DNA from: Planctomycetaceae bacterium
GTDB lineage: Bacteria; Planctomycetota; Planctomycetia; Planctomycetales; Planctomycetaceae
NCBI GenBank assembly: GCA_029259845.1
Contig: JAJDEI010000098.1
Location: forward strand, 1-40,868
Direction: 5' to 3'
DNA length: 40,868 nucleotides
Shown here: one piece after another, positions 8,590-19,278 of the stretch
How the letters are laid out: each line of letters opens with the position of its first letter
Numbering within the stretch: the first letter of the stretch is position 1
The notes under the pieces: model-generated
Told to the model about the DNA's origin: nothing
Databases searched by the model: none
The model's input: only the letters and a program-made list of their open reading frames with translations
Translations under genes and position numbers: made by a program

Positions 8590-9408
8590 TCAATCTTCAA
8601 AGCTCTGCACCACGCCGCCGTAGACACGCTTTGTGCCCGCTTCGGTTCGCAACAGCAAAGCACCGTCGTCGTCGATGCCCTCACACGTCCCGGAAACGGT
8701 TCCATGCTCGTCGCCAACCATCACGCTGCGGCCGATGAGCAGGTCGTATTCGCGCCACAACTGCCGCATCTCGTCCGGCTTGTCGCAGAGCAGTTCCAAG
8801 TGATGCTCGAACGATCGCAGCACGCCGATCAGCACATCCTGCTGTGAACAGGGAGCCCCCACAGCGTCGCACAGGGAAACGGCCCGCGCCTGCAACTCCG
8901 GCGGAGCAGTCTTGACAGAGTTGTTGATGTTCACGCCCACACCCACGACGATCATTCCGGTCGGCGAGGGCGCGACCTCGATGAGCACGCCGCAGATTTT
9001 TCGTCCCGCCACGTACACGTCGTTCGGCCACTTGAGACGCAAATCGGCCGTCCCGACCAACGGACGCAACGCCTGGCAGACCGACGCCCCGACCGTCAGG
9101 GACAATTCGGGCCAACGGGCGACTGGCAGACGATCGAGGTCCGGCTTGAGCAACAACGAAAACGTGATCGCCCCGGCGGACGACCACCACCGGTTCCCCC
9201 CGCGGCCCCGCCCGGCGGTCTGGCGGTGCGCAACGATCAGACAGGGAAGTTCGGTCCGCGAGCACTGGGCCAGTGCCAGTCCGCGGTCGTTCGTGGAAGC
9301 CAGTTCCTCATGGACCTCAACCGTGCGGACAAACGTTTCACCCGTCACGCGAAGAACGAGTGACTCGGCGTCGGACGAATTCGTCAATCGGCGTTCGGTC
9401 ATTGGCAT
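8590..9408 (-). CDS. birA: Biotin--[acetyl-CoA-carboxylase] ligase
   Basis: This 272-residue protein activates biotin to biotinyl-AMP and transfers it to the lysine of the biotin carboxyl carrier protein. The biotin/ATP loop GRGRGGNRW is at residues 66-74, KWPND at 126-130 and GRKICGVLIE at 135-144. All are diagnostic of the catalytic domain. A C-terminal SH3-like domain follows (about 215-270). There is no N-terminal helix-turn-helix, so this is a monofunctional ligase and not a biotin-sensing repressor like the E. coli protein. The start at 9408 is supported by AAGGA 4 nt upstream. A second ATG two codons later is possible. It lies between comEC and a transporter on the same strand, with gaps of 221 and 128 bp, so co-transcription is uncertain. 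Confidence 0.95.
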   Translation of the reverse strand: MPMTERRLTNSSDAESLVLRVTGETFVRTVEVHEELASTNDRGLALAQCSRTELPCLIVAHRQTAGRGRGGNRWWSSAGAITFSLLLKPDLDRLPVARWPELSLTVGASVCQALRPLVGTADLRLKWPNDVYVAGRKICGVLIEVAPSPTGMIVVGVGVNINNSVKTAPPELQARAVSLCDAVGAPCSQQDVLIGVLRSFEHHLELLCDKPDEMRQLWREYDLLIGRSVMVGDEHGTVSGTCEGIDDDGALLLRTEAGTKRVYGGVVQSFED

Positions 9409-9536
9409 TCGGTCCTTCGCGTCTCCGGTGGCCGCGCCGTGCCGCTGCGGCGAGCGAGCGAGGGTCCATCAGATGATGTCGAAACCGGAAGGGCGAGTTT
9501 TCCAGCAGGGCAGCCACCCGCTCTTCGGGGGCATTC

Positions 9537-10580
9537 TCATTCCACCGTGGTCGTCGCCTGTGTAGGAAACGTTGGTGACGAAGTAACATCGCGGCTTGCC
9601 GGAGGCACCGTCGTCGGAGCATCCCGGCGGGCGGAGAGAATCAGTCCGACGATCGTCAGAACGGTTCCCGCCTGCAGCCAGAAGGTGTTCGGTTCGCCAA
9701 ATATCACCACGCCCGCCAGTGCGGACATGGCGAGTTGTGAAGCGTTCAACAGACTGACTTTCACCGCAGTCAGACGTTGATACGCGCCGGAAATCGCGAA
9801 GAACGCAAGCGCCGTTGCAACGCCCGCCGCCAGCATCTGCAGCCAGACATCCGGCGGGGTCGCCAGGAGTTGCCGAGGACCGATCCGCAACAGGCTCGTT
9901 CCGCCGAGAGTCAGCACACCCGTCGTGCTGAGCACCACGATCGTCGCCGAATGGGAAAGGTCGCCGCGCACACAGCGGCGAATCATCACCCCTCCGACTC
10001 CGTACGCGACCCCCGATAAACAGGCCGCCACCACAGCGATAATCGTGACCCACGCATCGGGCGGTTCGGATGCCGTCGATGCCGTCGCCGCGAGCGTGCC
10101 CTGCGTGAGGACGGCGATTGCGGCGATCATCGTGCCGATCGCCACCACACTCGCGAATGACAGGCCGTCGCCCAACGCGATTCTCCCGACGACCGCGGAG
10201 GCCATGAGAATGGTCGCAAAACAAAGCGGCACCGTGACGGCCAATCCGGCGCGGCTGAGAGCAAACTGAAAGCAGACGTTTCCGCCCCATTGCATGAACA
10301 GTCCCGTCACGATGAGCGGCAGAACGAGCCGGCGGGGCGGCAATGCGGCCATCCCATGCACGGCCCGCCATGCGACAAGCGACCACGCGGCCAGCGAAAC
10401 CGGGAGCACCTTGTTCGCTGAAACCCAAATGGCCCAATCGACGTCCCCGACTGTCCCGCCCGCATCGGCGACACCCCGCAGTCCCAAATTGGCCGCCATG
10501 TACCCGGCCGCCGCGACCAACCCCAACAGCAAGCCGATTCCCGACGAATCCGCCGTCTCCGCTTCACCAGGGCTGCTCAT
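9537..10580 (-). CDS. EamA/DMT-superfamily inner-membrane transporter
   Basis: This 347-residue protein has ten hydrophobic segments in two halves, the usual drug/metabolite transporter layout. The second half ends with AGVVIFGEPNTFW followed by a last helix, the typical EamA C-terminal pattern. The substrate is unknown; family members move amino acids, nucleotide sugars or other metabolites. The frame extends upstream to 10763, but that extension runs into the 10751 repeat and is polar and arginine-rich. The ATG at 10580 directly before the first helix is therefore preferred, although its ribosome binding site is weak. The C-terminal 20 residues are Thr/Pro-rich and probably cytoplasmic. Confidence 0.8.
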   Translation of the reverse strand: MSSPGEAETADSSGIGLLLGLVAAAGYMAANLGLRGVADAGGTVGDVDWAIWVSANKVLPVSLAAWSLVAWRAVHGMAALPPRRLVLPLIVTGLFMQWGGNVCFQFALSRAGLAVTVPLCFATILMASAVVGRIALGDGLSFASVVAIGTMIAAIAVLTQGTLAATASTASEPPDAWVTIIAVVAACLSGVAYGVGGVMIRRCVRGDLSHSATIVVLSTTGVLTLGGTSLLRIGPRQLLATPPDVWLQMLAAGVATALAFFAISGAYQRLTAVKVSLLNASQLAMSALAGVVIFGEPNTFWLQAGTVLTIVGLILSARRDAPTTVPPASRDVTSSPTFPTQATTTVE

Positions 10581-10750
10581 GGAAAACTCGTCATTCGTGC
10601 GGACCGATCTCGACTGACGGGTCTGTTTCGTTGCTGAACTCGCGCGGTAGAACGTCCCCCCGACGGAACGCCGCGAACGACGTGTGGGAGACCGAGACTG
10701 CCGACTGTATGCGATCCCTCCCAACAGCGAAAGCGGCAAACGCCCCCCCC

Positions 10751-10907
10751 CAGGGCCGTTCAAAGTTTCACTTTGGAGAAGACCGACCGGGACAAGTTCA
10801 ATGGTAACCCGAAGCGTAAGCGAGGAAGCGAACGTGAGATAGCGATTCGTCCCTCGCTTACGCTTCGGGCTACGAGGTTGCCCAGCTTCAATCTTTGAAT
10901 GGCCCTG
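10751..10907 (+). repeat. 157-bp palindromic dispersed repeat, copy B
   Basis: It has the same architecture and orientation as copy A, with CAGGGCC and GGCCCTG tips and long inner arms near 10802-10826 and 10850-10872. It is preceded by a run of cytosines. It sits upstream of the EamA transporter and supplies spurious start codons to ORFs on the minus strand. Confidence 0.9.
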
Positions 10908-10917
10908 CGTCCCCCCC

Positions 10918-11010
10918 CAGGGCCGTTCAGAGTTCCGCTTTCGGGAAGACTCACCAGAATCAGCCCAAGAGTAACCCGAGGCGTCAGCGAGGAGGCCAAC
11001 GCGAATGAGG
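10918..11010 (+). repeat. Truncated copy of the 157-bp repeat (left half)
   Basis: Directly after copy B, and again preceded by a C-run, the first half of the element recurs in diverged form: CAGGGCCGTTC, then GTAACCCGAGGCGTCAGCGAGG. The second arm is missing, and the copy ends close to the stop codon of the HEAT/TPR gene. Tandem placement suggests insertion beside or duplication of copy B, followed by decay. Confidence 0.7.
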
Positions 11011-11026
11011 GACGTGGGAATCCAGC

Positions 11027-13732
11027 TTAGCGACTGCCGGTCTTGCCGGGCTCCTTGCCGATCTGCTGAAACGCCTCCAGCGCTCGCAGCGGCGCGAGAT
11101 CGGGGTCTCGTCGCATGAACTCGAACTCGATGAAGCCCCGCTCGGCAGCAAGACGCAATTGCGTGATCGCTTTCTCCTGTAGCTGCGCGATGCGCTCATC
11201 CCGGCCTTCTGACGGCGGGGCGTCTTGCGTCGTCTCGATCGAGCGACCGTAGACACACGCTGCGTTATAAGCGAACAGTGGGTCAAGCGGAAACCGGCCG
11301 GCCGCCTCTTCCACAAGCCGAATCCCTTGTTCGACTTCCCCTTCCTGCGCCAGCACAATGCCCAAGCCGGTCACCGCGAGGCTGTCGTACCGGTTGCTGC
11401 GGAGGGCCTGCCGAAAGTCGTCCGCTGCCGGTTCGAGTTGCTCCAGGTGCAACAGGCAATGGCCGCGGCCGGAGTATGCGTCCGAAAGCTCCGGGTCGAT
11501 CTTGAGAGCCCGCCCATACGCCTCGGCGGCATCGCTCCATTGTTCGTTCTGAGCATGATCATTGGCCGCGACATAGTATTGAAAGCCCGGCGAGCGCTGC
11601 AGCATATCGAGCAGACGGCGACGAATCGCTTCCCCTTTTCTCGCGTCCCCGGCATAGCGGACCCGCCGCAGGGCATTGACCGCCTCCTTGCTGCCGATTC
11701 CTTCCAAGGCTCGCACGAGCGGATTGACCTGCGACAATTGAGACGTGTCGAGGAGGATTTTTGCGAGGATCGCGACTGCCTCCGGGCTCCCCGTCTGTTG
11801 CAGGGCGTTGACCGACGCGTGGAACACCGCGCTCAGCTCACTGGTGACTCCCTGCTCCGCCAGCGCGAAGGCCCGGGGAGACCCCAGTTCCGTCAAACTC
11901 GTCAGCACGGTCGCCTGTTCTCGGGGACGCAGGCTCTCATAGTGCTCCGCCAGTGTGAGGTCGATCGATGCCGGGCCGATTTGAGCGAGCGTCTTGATCA
12001 ACAGCGTGCAGTCCGACTTGAGCGTCTCCAAATGGCCGACCAACAAGGGAACGGCCCGTTGGTCGCGCACCCGCTCGAACAGAGACAGCACCGGCTGTGT
12101 GGGAAAGGTGCCGCGCGTTAATTCGAGGGCGTACTCGACGGCCAACCGCTCACTCGCTGCATCCGTACGGTTCACCAGCAGGCCGAAGGCGGTCGCACGG
12201 ACGAGCTCGTCATCGGAAGCCAGCGCGTCGCCCAGCACCGTCACGAGTTCCGGATGGCCGATTCGCCCCAAAGCCAGCAGCGCATCACGCCGGACGTCGC
12301 TTTGCCCGTCAGCCAGCGCTCCGTCGTCGGACCATTCACCAGCCGCCAACCGCTTGAGGGCATCGCTCCACCGTGCCCGAGGGTATCGCGACAGGATGTG
12401 GCACAGATCGATGAGCGGCACGTTCAATGGCTCTTTCAGCAACTGCTCCAGGGCTTCGTGAGCCGCCTCAAAACGGGACGCCGCGAGACATTCGACGGCC
12501 AGTGCGGCCACGGGAGCCGAATCACCCCGGGCATGCTGCACGAGCCCGGCGATCGCTTGCGGCTGTCCGAATTCGCTGAGCGCGAGCAGCGAGCCGCGTA
12601 ACAGCAGCGGATCGTCGGTGTCTGCGAGGTGCAGGATCCAGGGCAAATGGGATTCGGAGAGCTGCCGTCCGCCGGTCGCCAGAGCCGCTGCCCGGACGAG
12701 CGGATGCCCGCGTTCAACCTGGCTGACAATCTCCTGTGCCGATAGCGTGCGCAAGACCGGTTCGAGTGCCCACTCGACGGCGGCGGCAGCCGTACGATGG
12801 ATGCGCGGCCGTCCGTCACGGGAATCCGCCGTTTGACCCTGTGCGCCGGGGAGCGCAGCAACGTGCACCTCACGCATGGTGGTTGAGAGCGCCGGAAAAT
12901 GGGCCTGAAGCTCGGCTCGGTCGCGTTGATGGGCGGTTTGCTCCAGCCATTCGTCAAGCAGGTCGGCGAGCGGCTCAGCCGTTTCCTCAAAGCGGATCAC
13001 CGCCTGCAGAACGCCCTGGTTCGACAGCCGGTCGAGCTGCTCGACCAGCGCACCGACGTTGACCGTGTCGAGCGTGCCGGCGATGGTCAGCAGGCCCAGG
13101 ACTCCACGCGGGCCGATTCGTTCGTGCGTCAGCCTGAGCTTGCGCCGGTGCACGTCATTGATGTCGATCTGCGGATGTGTGTCCGTGACCGGGACATCCA
13201 GAACCATCGTGGGGATCCCCCCGGTGCGCGGCAGGCCGGCAAAGGCCACCCAGGTCGTTTTCGTGGCTCCCGCCGGCAGCTCCAGCGGCTCCGGATGAAA
13301 GATATCTCGGAAACGGAACCGCTCCGCGCCGGACTCAAACGTGTAGTCGCGGAGCGCCTCCGGGCGGGATGTCGGCAGGAACTCCTTGCCGTCGGCCAGC
13401 AGGCGAATGTCCGCGACGGGAATCACGTCACCCCGGTTGGACCGGTTGGTGCAGCGAAGTTGGCTGACGAAATAACGTGTGCCGTGCGGCGGGCGGGCCG
13501 TCTCGCCGAGGACCGACTGCACGACTTCGATCTCCAATTGCGGCGCTTGCGGTTGTTGCGGCGCTTGCGGTTGACGCCCGTTGCCGGGGGGAGCACCCCG
13601 ATTGGCCGAGGTCTCGGCAGATGCTGCGGGCCGGTTTTCGCTATCATCGCCCCGAACGGCCAACGCGGAGAACGGCGCGGCCAGCAACGCTCCGCACACG
13701 ATCCGAACAAGCGTGTTCCGCAACAGCTTCAC
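11027..13732 (-). CDS. Secreted HEAT-repeat and TPR protein
   Basis: The protein is 901 residues from a GTG at 13732. It starts with a Sec signal peptide (LLRNTLVRIVCGALLAAPFSALA) and then a Gln/Pro-rich linker. A beta-rich domain covers about 65-190 (EIEVVQSVLGE ... KTTWVAFAGL). A long alpha-solenoid of HEAT-like units follows over about 320-700, with recurring patterns such as RRDALLALGRIGHPELV. A TPR block of at least three units covers about 715-830 (AYGRALKIDPELSDAYSGRGHCLL and the following unit). No catalytic motif is visible. It is probably a periplasmic scaffold. It begins only 16 bp after the PhyH gene stop, so the two are likely co-transcribed. Confidence 0.8.
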   Translation of the reverse strand: MKLLRNTLVRIVCGALLAAPFSALAVRGDDSENRPAASAETSANRGAPPGNGRQPQAPQQPQAPQLEIEVVQSVLGETARPPHGTRYFVSQLRCTNRSNRGDVIPVADIRLLADGKEFLPTSRPEALRDYTFESGAERFRFRDIFHPEPLELPAGATKTTWVAFAGLPRTGGIPTMVLDVPVTDTHPQIDINDVHRRKLRLTHERIGPRGVLGLLTIAGTLDTVNVGALVEQLDRLSNQGVLQAVIRFEETAEPLADLLDEWLEQTAHQRDRAELQAHFPALSTTMREVHVAALPGAQGQTADSRDGRPRIHRTAAAAVEWALEPVLRTLSAQEIVSQVERGHPLVRAAALATGGRQLSESHLPWILHLADTDDPLLLRGSLLALSEFGQPQAIAGLVQHARGDSAPVAALAVECLAASRFEAAHEALEQLLKEPLNVPLIDLCHILSRYPRARWSDALKRLAAGEWSDDGALADGQSDVRRDALLALGRIGHPELVTVLGDALASDDELVRATAFGLLVNRTDAASERLAVEYALELTRGTFPTQPVLSLFERVRDQRAVPLLVGHLETLKSDCTLLIKTLAQIGPASIDLTLAEHYESLRPREQATVLTSLTELGSPRAFALAEQGVTSELSAVFHASVNALQQTGSPEAVAILAKILLDTSQLSQVNPLVRALEGIGSKEAVNALRRVRYAGDARKGEAIRRRLLDMLQRSPGFQYYVAANDHAQNEQWSDAAEAYGRALKIDPELSDAYSGRGHCLLHLEQLEPAADDFRQALRSNRYDSLAVTGLGIVLAQEGEVEQGIRLVEEAAGRFPLDPLFAYNAACVYGRSIETTQDAPPSEGRDERIAQLQEKAITQLRLAAERGFIEFEFMRRDPDLAPLRALEAFQQIGKEPGKTGSR

Positions 13733-13748
13733 AGCGGCACCGGTTCCT

Positions 13749-14552
13749 TCAGTTCGGGGCGGGCGGGATCAATAATTCCGGCCACGAACTGGACCGGCTG
13801 CCCGGCAACGGCCGGTTCTCTGCACCGCGATACGTAAACACCACCGACAGCTTCGTCTCATTCGTGTGGTTGGCCCCGGCGGCGTGGAACGTGCGGGCAT
13901 GAAAAAAGAGCACGTCCCCCGGCTCCAGCGCGGCGGCCACTTCCTCCCGGATCAGCTCCCGATTCTCAGGAAGTTCCGGGCGAAGGAACAGGTCGGCATC
14001 GAGCCGGTCGCGGGAGTACGCCTGCCGATGCGTGCCGGGCAACAGGCGCAGGCATCCGTTGTGCGGGCCCTCGTTCCCCAACGCCAACCAGACGCTGACC
14101 AGTTCCGGCTGTGCATACGACCAATAGCGAACGTCTTGATGCCAGCCGGTCTCGCTGCTGAACTGCGGTGACTTCGTCATGATGCAGTTGTGGTGGGCGA
14201 GCGGACACAGCAGGTCCGGCCCCAACAACTGCCGCAAGCGTCCGACAACTGCCGCGTGCTGCAGCCATTCGGTGAACACGATCCCGCGGCTGTGCGCCTG
14301 CTTGAGCCGCCGCGCAGTCCGCCCGCCATTCGCCTCCCGCGACTCCGGAGACCCCGGGTAGTGGACGTCGGCTTCGTATTCGACCGGTTCGACGAGCCGC
14401 GCAAGCCCGTCCCGCGCCGCGCGTCGCATCTCGTCGCACAACGATACCTCGGCAAGCCCGCGCACGATCGCATATCCATCGCGATGCCACTCACCAAGCT
14501 CGGCTTCGGTCAGCGGATGGGCGGCAGCCGGAGGTGTCAGCACGTCGGTCAT
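13749..14552 (-). CDS. Phytanoyl-CoA dioxygenase (PhyH) family protein
   Basis: This 267-residue Fe(II)/2-oxoglutarate dioxygenase has the HxD pair at H138/D140 (TGWHQD). The distal histidine is probably H223 (TFHAAG), and R242 (YRG) is the likely 2-oxoglutarate anchor. K127 in MTKSP is a second conserved position of the family. The length is normal. Members hydroxylate or halogenate varied small molecules, and the substrate cannot be deduced here. The start at 14552 gives the usual short helix before the WHRDGYAIVRGL segment. It is the first gene of a probable two-gene unit with the HEAT/TPR protein. Confidence 0.9.
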   Translation of the reverse strand: MTDVLTPPAAAHPLTEAELGEWHRDGYAIVRGLAEVSLCDEMRRAARDGLARLVEPVEYEADVHYPGSPESREANGGRTARRLKQAHSRGIVFTEWLQHAAVVGRLRQLLGPDLLCPLAHHNCIMTKSPQFSSETGWHQDVRYWSYAQPELVSVWLALGNEGPHNGCLRLLPGTHRQAYSRDRLDADLFLRPELPENRELIREEVAAALEPGDVLFFHARTFHAAGANHTNETKLSVVFTYRGAENRPLPGSRSSSWPELLIPPAPN

Positions 14553-14720
14553 TCAACAAATCCAGGGGCCAGAGTCGCACATCAAGAATCCCCGCCGTTC
14601 CACGCCACAGGGAGGACGGCCAGCAGATCCCATCGTCTCGACAGAGCCGCCGAATGGCAAGACCAGACAGGCTCCGGTCCGAGGCGAACGTTTTGTTGAA
14701 GTCGGGGCGTCGCGCCAACG

Positions 14721-14796
14721 TCGGCTGTCGCCGTTGGCTCCGGGCTAGCACCAATCCACGATTCTGGTTAGCCCGGAGGCATCGCCGACGGCGGAT
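14721..14796. repeat. Imperfect palindrome in the hslU-PhyH gap
   Basis: A perfect 10-bp stem, CTCCGGGCTA paired with TAGCCCGGAG, is extended outward by imperfect pairing between 14721-14753 and 14765-14796. It lies in a 326-bp gap (14553-14878) that shows no gene. It is downstream of hslU and could help end transcription, but there is no T-tract. A dispersed repeat is equally possible. Confidence 0.6.
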
Positions 14797-14878
14797 CACC
14801 GACAATCCCTGCATCGTGAAGCGCCGATCCGCTTCATCCGCGTTCCCTTTCTCTGTCCTTAACCCGACAGACAGGCAC

Positions 14879-16206
<1,328 letters not shown>

Positions 16207-16219
<13 letters not shown>

Positions 16220-16764
16220 GGGAAAGATTCCACTTTGATGTTCGTGTTGGTGTAGACGTCGATCTCGGAAGCGACCAGCAGCGCTTCGCGGACGATGTCG
16301 CTGGCGGAGAGGTCGGCGTGTTTGACAAGGGCCCGCGCGGCGGCGACGGCATATTGCCCGCCCGACCCGATGCCCAGGATGCCGTCCTCCGTTTGTACGA
16401 CATCGCCCTGCCCCGTGATCAAAAGGCTGTGCTCTTCGCTGATGACGATCAGCATGGCTTCCAGCCGCCGCAGGGCGCGGTCGGTTCGCCAATCACGGGC
16501 CAGTTCGGTCGCAGCCCGCGGCAGGTTGCCGGGATAGTCCTTGGCTTTGGCCTCGAACCGTTCCAACAGGGCGAAGGCGTCGGCCGTCGATCCGGCAAAA
16601 CCGACGACCACTTTGTCGCCCAGCAACTTGCGGATCTTGCGGGTGTCGCTCTTGAGAATGGTGGAGTTGTAGGTCACCTGGCCGTCGCCGCCGATGGCAA
16701 CCGAGCCATTATGACGAACGGAGAGGATGGTGGTGGAATGAGTCACAGGACGCGAGCCGGGCAT
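16207..16764 (-). CDS. hslV: ATP-dependent protease peptidase subunit HslV
   Basis: This is the N-terminal threonine peptidase of the HslUV protease. The mature N-terminus should be T11 of TTILSVRHNG, aligning with the E. coli MTTIVSVRRNG start, so a ten-residue leader (MPGSRPVTHS) must be removed. The Gly-rich GSGGQYA region and the IGGDGQVT segment are conserved. The protein is 185 residues with this start, normal for the family plus the leader. A GTG at codon 7 would shorten the leader, but it has no better ribosome binding site. The gene lies immediately upstream of and overlaps hslU. Confidence 0.95.
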
Positions 16765-16922
16765 GGGAGAACCGCAAGGAAGTTTGGGAGAAGGGCAGGC
16801 ACCGTCACGGTGTGGCCGGTTTGCGACCGGGAAACAATGACGTCCAGGGATCGTCAATGATGCGCGCAGCACGCGCACATCGTCTGCGAGCAGGCTCTAT
16901 CGTTACGGCTGAGCGAAGAGAG

Positions 16923-17402
16923 TCAACCGATCGGAGCGTCTTTCCGCTCGATAACGCTGCTGAGATACAACGTTGATGACTCTCGGACAGTCACCGGTGC
17001 CATATGCAGCAAGGCGTGGGCCGCCTTGAGCACGTCCCGGCGGCTGATCTGCCCCACGAGTTGCCCGTCGTCCAGAACCGGCAGGCGCCGCTGGTGCGTG
17101 TTGAGGAATCGCTCGGCAATCGTGAGCAGATCGGTTTCCGGCTCCACCGTGGCGACGTCGCGGTCGACGAACGGATCGATGTGATTGGTCGGCGTGCCGT
17201 CGTAAGCGGCCGCCACCAGCAGACTGATTGAGCATTGCTCCGAAAATACACCGATAAATTCCCCGGCGCGATCAACCACCGGGGCCCCGGAAATGTGGTT
17301 CCTCAGCAGCCGGTCGATTGCATGGAACACGTCCATCTCCGGTGAGAGCGTCACCAGATTGGTGGCCATAATATCCCGCGCCATCGTCGGTTGCTTCGTC
17401 AT
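16923..17402 (-). CDS. Tandem CBS-domain protein
   Basis: This 159-residue protein is almost entirely a CBS pair. The first domain (about 8-75) has ARDIMATNLVTLSPEMDVFHAIDRLL and ISGAPVVDRAGEFIGVFSE. The second (about 85-150) has DVATVEPETDLLTIAERFL and RRLPVLDDGQLVGQISRRDVLKAA. Such stand-alone pairs bind adenine nucleotides and usually regulate another protein. The partner is unknown. The ATG at 17402 is preferred because GAGG lies 8 nt upstream. An upstream ATG at 17440 has no ribosome binding site. It is followed by hslV on the same strand after a 158-bp gap. Confidence 0.85.
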   Translation of the reverse strand: MTKQPTMARDIMATNLVTLSPEMDVFHAIDRLLRNHISGAPVVDRAGEFIGVFSEQCSISLLVAAAYDGTPTNHIDPFVDRDVATVEPETDLLTIAERFLNTHQRRLPVLDDGQLVGQISRRDVLKAAHALLHMAPVTVRESSTLYLSSVIERKDAPIG

Positions 17403-17548
17403 GAATTGTGCCTCAGAGCGAGAGAGAAATGCATCCTTCATGGTAGCAGCCGACGACAAGAAATGCCAACAAAACTTGAGAAATGCGGGGGCGGCTGTCG
17501 CGAAGTCGCTGTTCGGCCGCTCGGCTCGGGGTGTCCGGCACATGGACA

Positions 17549-17644
17549 CGTTTGGGCCTTCACGTCCGATACTGCCTTTCGAACACCCTCCAGCGCCGTT
17601 AGCCCGTGGGCGATCATTTGGGCGCAGGCCTCGCAAACCATACC
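17549..17644 (-). pseudogene. Possible relic of a heavy-metal-associated (HMA) domain
   Basis: In the minus-strand frame that is open over 17438-17815, the segment GMVCEACAQMIAHGL then TALEGVRKAVSDVKA follows the HMA pattern GMxCxxC...L..L.GV...V.D. The surrounding frame has no credible start, no ribosome binding site and no further family resemblance. It is best read as a decayed fragment, or as a chance match. The rest of the 17403-18247 gap holds repeat copy C and otherwise nothing recognisable. Confidence 0.25.
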
Positions 17645-17885
17645 CGGTGCGGCGAGTTCCGATTCCGCCACGGACACGTCTTCAGCGTCCTGAGCGCGCC
17701 CCAGGCCCACGCGGGCCAGTGACAGCGTGTTCAGGGCGATGTTGTCTTTCAAGATGGGAATGAGTTGACGAGGCGGCGGGGGCGCTCCGTACAGCCGAAG
17801 TCCCCGTGTTTCCAAGCGTTGAGCATCGGGGGCTTCTTACGGAGCGCCCCGCCACCCTACCCCCTGCGAAAACAAGGCACCTTGC

Positions 17886-18042
17886 CAGGGCCATTCAACG
17901 TTTCACGTGGGAGAAGACCGACCTGGACAAGCTCAATGGTAACCCGCAGCGTCAGCGAGGAAGCGAACGTGAGTGAGCGATTCGTCCCTCGCTGACGCTT
18001 CGGGTGACGAGGTTGCCCAGCTTCAATCTTTGAACGGCCCTG
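17886..18042 (+). repeat. 157-bp palindromic dispersed repeat, copy C
   Basis: It has the same length, tips and orientation as copies A and B. Where A and B read CGTAAGC in the left arm and GCTTACG in the right, this copy reads CGTCAGC and GCTGACG, so an A-T pair is replaced by a C-G pair and the stem is kept. It lies about 200 bp upstream of the PEP-CTERM gene. Confidence 0.9.
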
Positions 18043-18247
18043 GGCACCCTGCGGGCGAGATTGATTCCGCAGCCAAGCCAATCTAGACTGGGGATCGTGA
18101 ATTGCTGCTCGTCAAACGTCCGACCGGTTCCGTGCGGCGTGGCAGAGAGCAAGAGGCTGTCGGAGCGCGGCACCCCGTTTCGAGATCGCAAGACGAACAA
18201 CTCGAAATGCGAGAGACAACCTCGTTGCCAATCACCAGGGGGCCATC

Positions 18248-19147
18248 ATGCTCATCCGTCCCGTCGCTGCCGCGCTGGCGAGTCTCGTGCCATTGATTGC
18301 CGTTTCCTCTGCGAATTCGTCGATCATCCAAAGCTTTCAGATGTCGGGGCAACTTGGCCTCGAAGTCGCCGCCGCCGCGGGCGGGAATTTGCATACGGCA
18401 AGCGGCTCTCTTACGCTGAACAACGTCGTTGCGGGTCCGGTCAAAGCCTTCCTTTACGCGACCGATTTTCAGTCCGGCGGCAACCCGTACACAGGCACCT
18501 TCAACGGCGCTCCGCTCGTCGCGCCCGTGACGTCGAGCGACACCACGCTTCCGGGCATCAGCTATACGCACCGCTGGGATGTGACGCCCTTCATCGCCGG
18601 CCCCGGGAGTTACAGTTACTCTTTCACCGGATTGGCACCGGGGGCGAATCCCAATTTCCCGAGCGGGTCGCTGCTTTCGGGCGTCGCCTTGGCCGTGGTT
18701 TACAACGATCCCGGCGCTTCGGTCGGCACGCTCGTCACCATCATGGACGGCTCCCAGCAACTCGGCGAAGGCATGACGATCAGTGAAACAGAGACGATCA
18801 ACTTCACGAATCTTGTCGCCGGCCTCACGACGATTCATAGCTTTACGGTCTTCGACGACAACGCCGAGTCGGGCGAAGTTGTGAGCTACAACGGCAGCAC
18901 AATCGGCGGGCCGATCGATCAGTCACTGGGGTTGAACGCCACGCTGCTGACGATGTCGGCAACCAGCATGGCGGGCACCAACGCCCTCTCGCTCACGACG
19001 GACCCGGCGACTCCGAATGTTGACCACATGGTTTGGGCCCTCGCAGCGTCGATTGTCAACCCGGTCCCCGAGCCCTCGGCGTTCGCCCTTGCTGTCCTTG
19101 GGCTATTGGCTGCGGGATTGTGCCAATGGCGACACCGGCAGGCGTAA
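18248..19147 (+). CDS. PEP-CTERM sorting-signal protein
   Basis: This 299-residue exported protein has an N-terminal Sec signal (LIRPVAAALASLVPLIAVSSA) and a classic PEP-CTERM tail. The tail is a VPEPSAF motif near 273-279, a hydrophobic stretch LAVLGLLAAGL, and a basic end WRHRQA. It should therefore be processed by an exosortase/EpsH-type system and released to the envelope or matrix. The body is rich in Gly, Ser, Thr and beta-strand patterns with few charged residues. A YTHRWDVTPF...SYSYSFTGL region resembles the DUF3344 family, but I am not certain. A G-rich tract (AGGGGG) lies just upstream of the ATG. No exosortase gene is in the window. Confidence 0.85.
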   Translation: MLIRPVAAALASLVPLIAVSSANSSIIQSFQMSGQLGLEVAAAAGGNLHTASGSLTLNNVVAGPVKAFLYATDFQSGGNPYTGTFNGAPLVAPVTSSDTTLPGISYTHRWDVTPFIAGPGSYSYSFTGLAPGANPNFPSGSLLSGVALAVVYNDPGASVGTLVTIMDGSQQLGEGMTISETETINFTNLVAGLTTIHSFTVFDDNAESGEVVSYNGSTIGGPIDQSLGLNATLLTMSATSMAGTNALSLTTDPATPNVDHMVWALAASIVNPVPEPSAFALAVLGLLAAGLCQWRHRQA

Positions 19148-19278
19148 CGGGCGGTGAAGCGTTTTTAACACGGATCTCTGGGAGTTGCCACGCGCACGAC
19201 CCCTTCCGAAGACATCCGATATCGACGCTCCGTGCGGTGCCGTGTTGCGGGCGGGTTTTCCATCCAATGGATGCACCC

